Position numbers and translations under genes: made by a program | Assembly: GCF_965638725.1 (NCBI RefSeq) | Contig: NC_134958.1 | Coordinates: 20,739,964-20,803,963 of the forward strand | Origin: Aptenodytes patagonicus | Taxonomy: Eukaryota > Chordata > Aves > Sphenisciformes > Spheniscidae | Reading direction: 5' to 3' | DNA length: 64,000 nucleotides | Part shown: in pieces, positions 61,083-64,000 of the stretch | Layout: each line of letters starts with the position of its first letter | Numbering within the stretch: position 1 is the first letter of the stretch | The notes under the pieces: model-generated | The model's input: only the letters and a program-made list of their open reading frames with translations | Databases searched by the model: none | Told to the model about the DNA's origin: nothing

Positions 61083-61428
61083 ATGTCTTCTGGAAACGAT
61101 GGTCAACCCCAGACATTCACCAAACCAGCACTTGCTGAAAAAGAAGTGACTGAATTGGTTGACAGGGTGTTTGGATTAAAGGTGTCTTGGATCAGGCCAC
61201 TCCCCAGCTATGACGATCAGAATTTCCACGTGCGTGTCTCAAGAAACAAAGGTGCGGCTGAAGGCGCTGATGAGTATGTCCTCAAAATCACCAATTCGGA
61301 AGACAGCCAGGAGCCCGACCTCATCGAAGCGCAGACCCAGGCCATGATGTTTCTCAGCACTGAAGGCTTTCCTTCAGCTACTCCGTATCTTACAAAAGAT
61401 GGTGACATAATGTCTCTGCAGTCAGGAG
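61083..61428 (+). CDS. HYKK: HYKK coding exon 1
   Basis: Codons 1-116, the last split. A 3' splice site (T/C-rich tract then CCTAG) ends at 61075, leaving 7 bases of 5' UTR before ATG, which has A at -3. The frame stays open upstream to in-frame ATGs at 60999 and 60945. I chose 61083 because it matches the known start and follows the acceptor. Donor GGAG|GTGAGC. The next intron is 771 bases with nothing recognised. Confidence 0.92.
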
Positions 61429-62342
61429 GTGAGCAATTAGAAGCGCCTTTACTGCCCTGCTGTCACCCTTAGCTTGGCAGTAGCTTGCTATGTGGCGGGC
61501 CATAGAGATACTGAAGTAAAACTCTAGGCTTATTTTTAAATATTAGGGGATGTGTATCAGGTGACCTGTATGTCCAGCCATAATAGTCCAAACTCAAAAT
61601 ACCAGAAGCAAAGCAAGTCAAAGAGAGTAATAATTAACTATGAAAGCATTTAGGAAATAACTTCCGTGTAATGAATTGGAGAAAACGTTGGTCTAACCCG
61701 TCTGTGCACAAGAAAGGGAAAAAAAAGCCTCATTGACTAAATGATGTTACAGATTATTTGCCTACAGAATGGTGTAAAATACAGTTCTAGCCCATCTAAG
61801 ATGCCAGAACAAATTGCTTTAACAGCGCTTGGAAGAAAAATTGTGTTGACATTTTGCTTTTATTTTCACTGTAACTTCTGTACAAAATCTGGGATTCCCG
61901 AGACCTCCTGTTCTGCTGCAAAACTGTGTAAGTGGGTGTCTGCGGGCACTGGAGGAAACCTGCTGTATGCAGAGTCAATTCCAGGCACAAGGACTAGAAG
62001 TCCAGCATAGACTGCAAGTGTGTTAAGGTTTGCACATCACCGTACAACGTTCTGGTAAATCGAATCTTTGAATGAAATCTCTTTTATCAGCTACACCTGA
62101 TGGCTTCTGCACTGGGATAAACCTTTTTTGCCTCTTGCATTAGCTAATACTCAATAGCATACATTGAAGCGACTGACTGCCTCTCTCTCTGCTTGTTAGA
62201 TACTGGACCTGGGAACAAAAAGTACATGGTCAGACTGCTGACTTACCTGCCAGGTGTGCCTGTAGCAAAAATTGCTACAAATACTCAGATTTTCTATGAG
62301 ATCGGTAAGCTAGCTGCCAGTTTGGATAAAGCTCTCTCAGAG
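61083..62342 (+). CDS. HYKK: HYKK: 5-hydroxylysine kinase, N-terminal part (gene continues beyond window)
   Basis: HYKK (formerly AGPHD1) phosphorylates 5-hydroxylysine using GTP, a step in collagen-derived hydroxylysine breakdown. It belongs to the aminoglycoside phosphotransferase/choline kinase-like fold. Coding exons 61083-61428 and 62200-62342 join in phase and encode residues 1-163 of a protein that is about 370 residues in human. The sequence starts MSSGNDGQPQ, as human starts MSSGN. It has PLPSYDDQNFHV (36-50), the nucleotide-binding loop, and YVLKI (65-69), whose Lys68 should be the ATP/GTP-contacting lysine. Exon 2 has VRLLTYLPGVPVAKI and YEIGKLAASLDKAL. The catalytic HGDLNDHN loop and the C-terminus were not found and must lie to the right. 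Confidence 0.93.
62200..62342 (+). CDS. HYKK: HYKK coding exon 2
   Basis: Codons 116-163. It encodes KYMVRLLTYLPGVPVAKI, then YEIGKLAASLDKALSE, matching the human YLVRLLTYLPGRPIAEL and YEIGKLAAKLDKTL blocks. The acceptor follows a CTCTCTCTCT tract; donor GAG|GTGAGT. Confidence 0.93.
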
Positions 62343-64000
62343 GTGAGTTCTTGTTGCTCCGGCCTCACAAACTTCTTTCTCAATTAGTTTCTCCTCTGTG
62401 TTTCTTCTTGTGCTTGCTGTCTGCTTTCCTCATCTGCAAAATTCAAGTTGGTGAATGCAGATGTCAGTTTAACTCATTTTTCAGGTGCCAACCTCCAAGC
62501 TGGCTGTTACTAAAGCATTTCCCCAAATAACGTGACCAGTTGGTGCTTATGACATGGTACTGGCGATCCTTTTGCAATGCGTTTTTGTACCGTGAACAGG
62601 GAGATAAGGATTTTTTTTTACTTACGTAGAACTCATCTGTTTGGTGTTTCAAACCTGGCAAATCAGGAGAGTGAACCCTAGGCTGCCCAAATTAGAAGCA
62701 TGTAAAGCTTGTTTTGAAGCATTTTTGTGCAGTGCACATCAGGCACAGCTGGCTGATCTGTTATTTTGAATTCATTTTGACTTGCTGTCTTTCTCCTGGT
62801 CATTAGAACTGTGACCATTTAACATTGGTAGCAGTTGGTTCCTTCTCTACAATGCTTGCTGTGCCAATGAACAGAGATTTGTGACCCTTCTCTCATTCGT
62901 ACCGCTTCCAGTCAAATAATCTTAATGCAAAGTAAGTTCGTTCTTTACTCTGTAATTATACAGGATAATAAAGCTGATAAATCAGCCAGTAATTAAGTTT
63001 GATACAGAAAAGAACTCTTGCATTATTTATTGCCTTTCATTAACCTTTCCTTCTCATGTTCTAGCCACTGGCTTCAGGCAATTATGAAATGTGAATCGCC
63101 AGCTTTACTAACCACATTCTTAAATTACAAGAGCATTTTTCAATTGGGAAAGATAATTTACTGTTGCCTTCTAACACTCTGGTCACACGCTTATAATGCG
63201 ATTAAAACAATCTATATAGACCAGCTAGTCTCAAAATATGCCTGTGACTTGTCCCGCCAAGGAGGAAATAGTTGACGAGAAAGCAAATTTTGATGGAAAA
63301 GGGTCTTTATGCCCTTAACATATGGATTATAATCTACCAAGGTTTGTCATTTCAAAGAAAGAAAATTACAATCATTACTGTCAAAACTTCAAAATATCGT
63401 TGACACTAAAAATAATACCTAAGGTATTAAATATTCTGATGACAGATCAGAAAATAGAGCCTGTCTTTCCTACCCAGTTAATTTATTTTGTCAGCTTGGT
63501 AGCAATGTGCCGTGCTTTGTTTTGTGCACAAAACAGTATTCCACCACTTTCTCTGTTGGCGTCTCCTTTTGCTTGGACGCGCCTCACATCCTCTAAATGG
63601 AAATAAGTTTATGGGTGTAAAGCCATAAAGACATAAAGTCTGTGGCTTTACAGCACCAAGGGCCCGTGACCTTTTATTATCCTTCACACACCTGGTAACC
63701 CCTTTACAGCTTGCTGGAATACCCTGTTTGTGCTGGGAAGATTGCAGTGGTTGCTTACCAGATGACATTCTTCCTACCAGTGTGGTGCTTTATACAGCAT
63801 TAGGGATCCTGTATTGTGATTTTTGCTTTAGGCTTGATCTTGTTCCTTTCTTTTTCATATACGGTTCCAGTTTAGCTATCATCTAGCTATCTTTAAAAGG
63901 CTTAATTGCAAGCATGGGCTTCTTTTTAAGAGGAAGCCAGCTGCTCTAGTGGGAAGGTTTTTTAATTTGCCCTATGCTCTGATAGAATCTGGCCCACAAG
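62343..64000 (+). other. HYKK: HYKK intron (continues past window end)
   Basis: At least 1.66 kb after HYKK coding exon 2. I looked for the next family blocks (RENFIWNL, HGDLNDHN) and did not see them. Sequence is AT-rich with no recognised repeat. Confidence 0.65.

Overview
This window is vertebrate nuclear DNA, almost certainly from a bird. Exons are short and spliced with GT-AG junctions. Two long CpG islands mark promoters, introns are compact (mostly 0.3-3.3 kb), and the recognisable interspersed repeats are CR1 LINE fragments with the typical avian 3' end. All three genes read on the + strand, in the order CRABP1 - IREB2 - HYKK, which is the gene order of human 15q25 and its bird equivalent.

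Layout. (1) 1-8959: presumed last intron of CRABP1; no exon was recognised. (2) 8960-9010: last coding exon of CRABP1 (cellular retinoic acid binding protein 1), followed by a short 3' UTR with an ATTAAA signal at 9265. (3) About 9.3-29.9 kb: intergenic, with simple repeats, a few weak repeat relics and no convincing gene. (4) About 29.99-31.28 kb: CpG-island promoter and first exon of IREB2, with a large near-perfect hairpin and five TCTCGCGAGA-type sites. (5) 30812-55074: complete IREB2 coding region in 22 exons. It assembles without any frame break to 965 codons plus a stop, and includes the exon for the IRP2-specific cysteine-rich insert. (6) 55075 to about 58.33 kb: long IREB2 3' UTR with an early and a late poly(A) signal and a perfect miR-29 seed site. 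(7) About 59.9-60.6 kb: a second CpG island, the likely HYKK promoter. (8) 61083-62342: the first two coding exons of HYKK (5-hydroxylysine kinase); the rest of the gene lies beyond the right edge.

The genes are neighbours by conserved synteny, not parts of one pathway. CRABP1 handles cytosolic retinoic acid, IREB2 is an iron-sensing mRNA-binding regulator, and HYKK acts in hydroxylysine breakdown. I see no novel multi-gene system. The observations most worth checking are the IREB2 promoter palindrome and CGCG-site cluster, an overlapping upstream ORF on the IREB2 start codon, aconitase-like residues in the IRP2 active-site region, the miR-29 site, and an unexplained CpG-containing exon-like segment in IREB2 intron 12. 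Identifications rest on translated exons compared with family sequences recalled from memory; no search was run.
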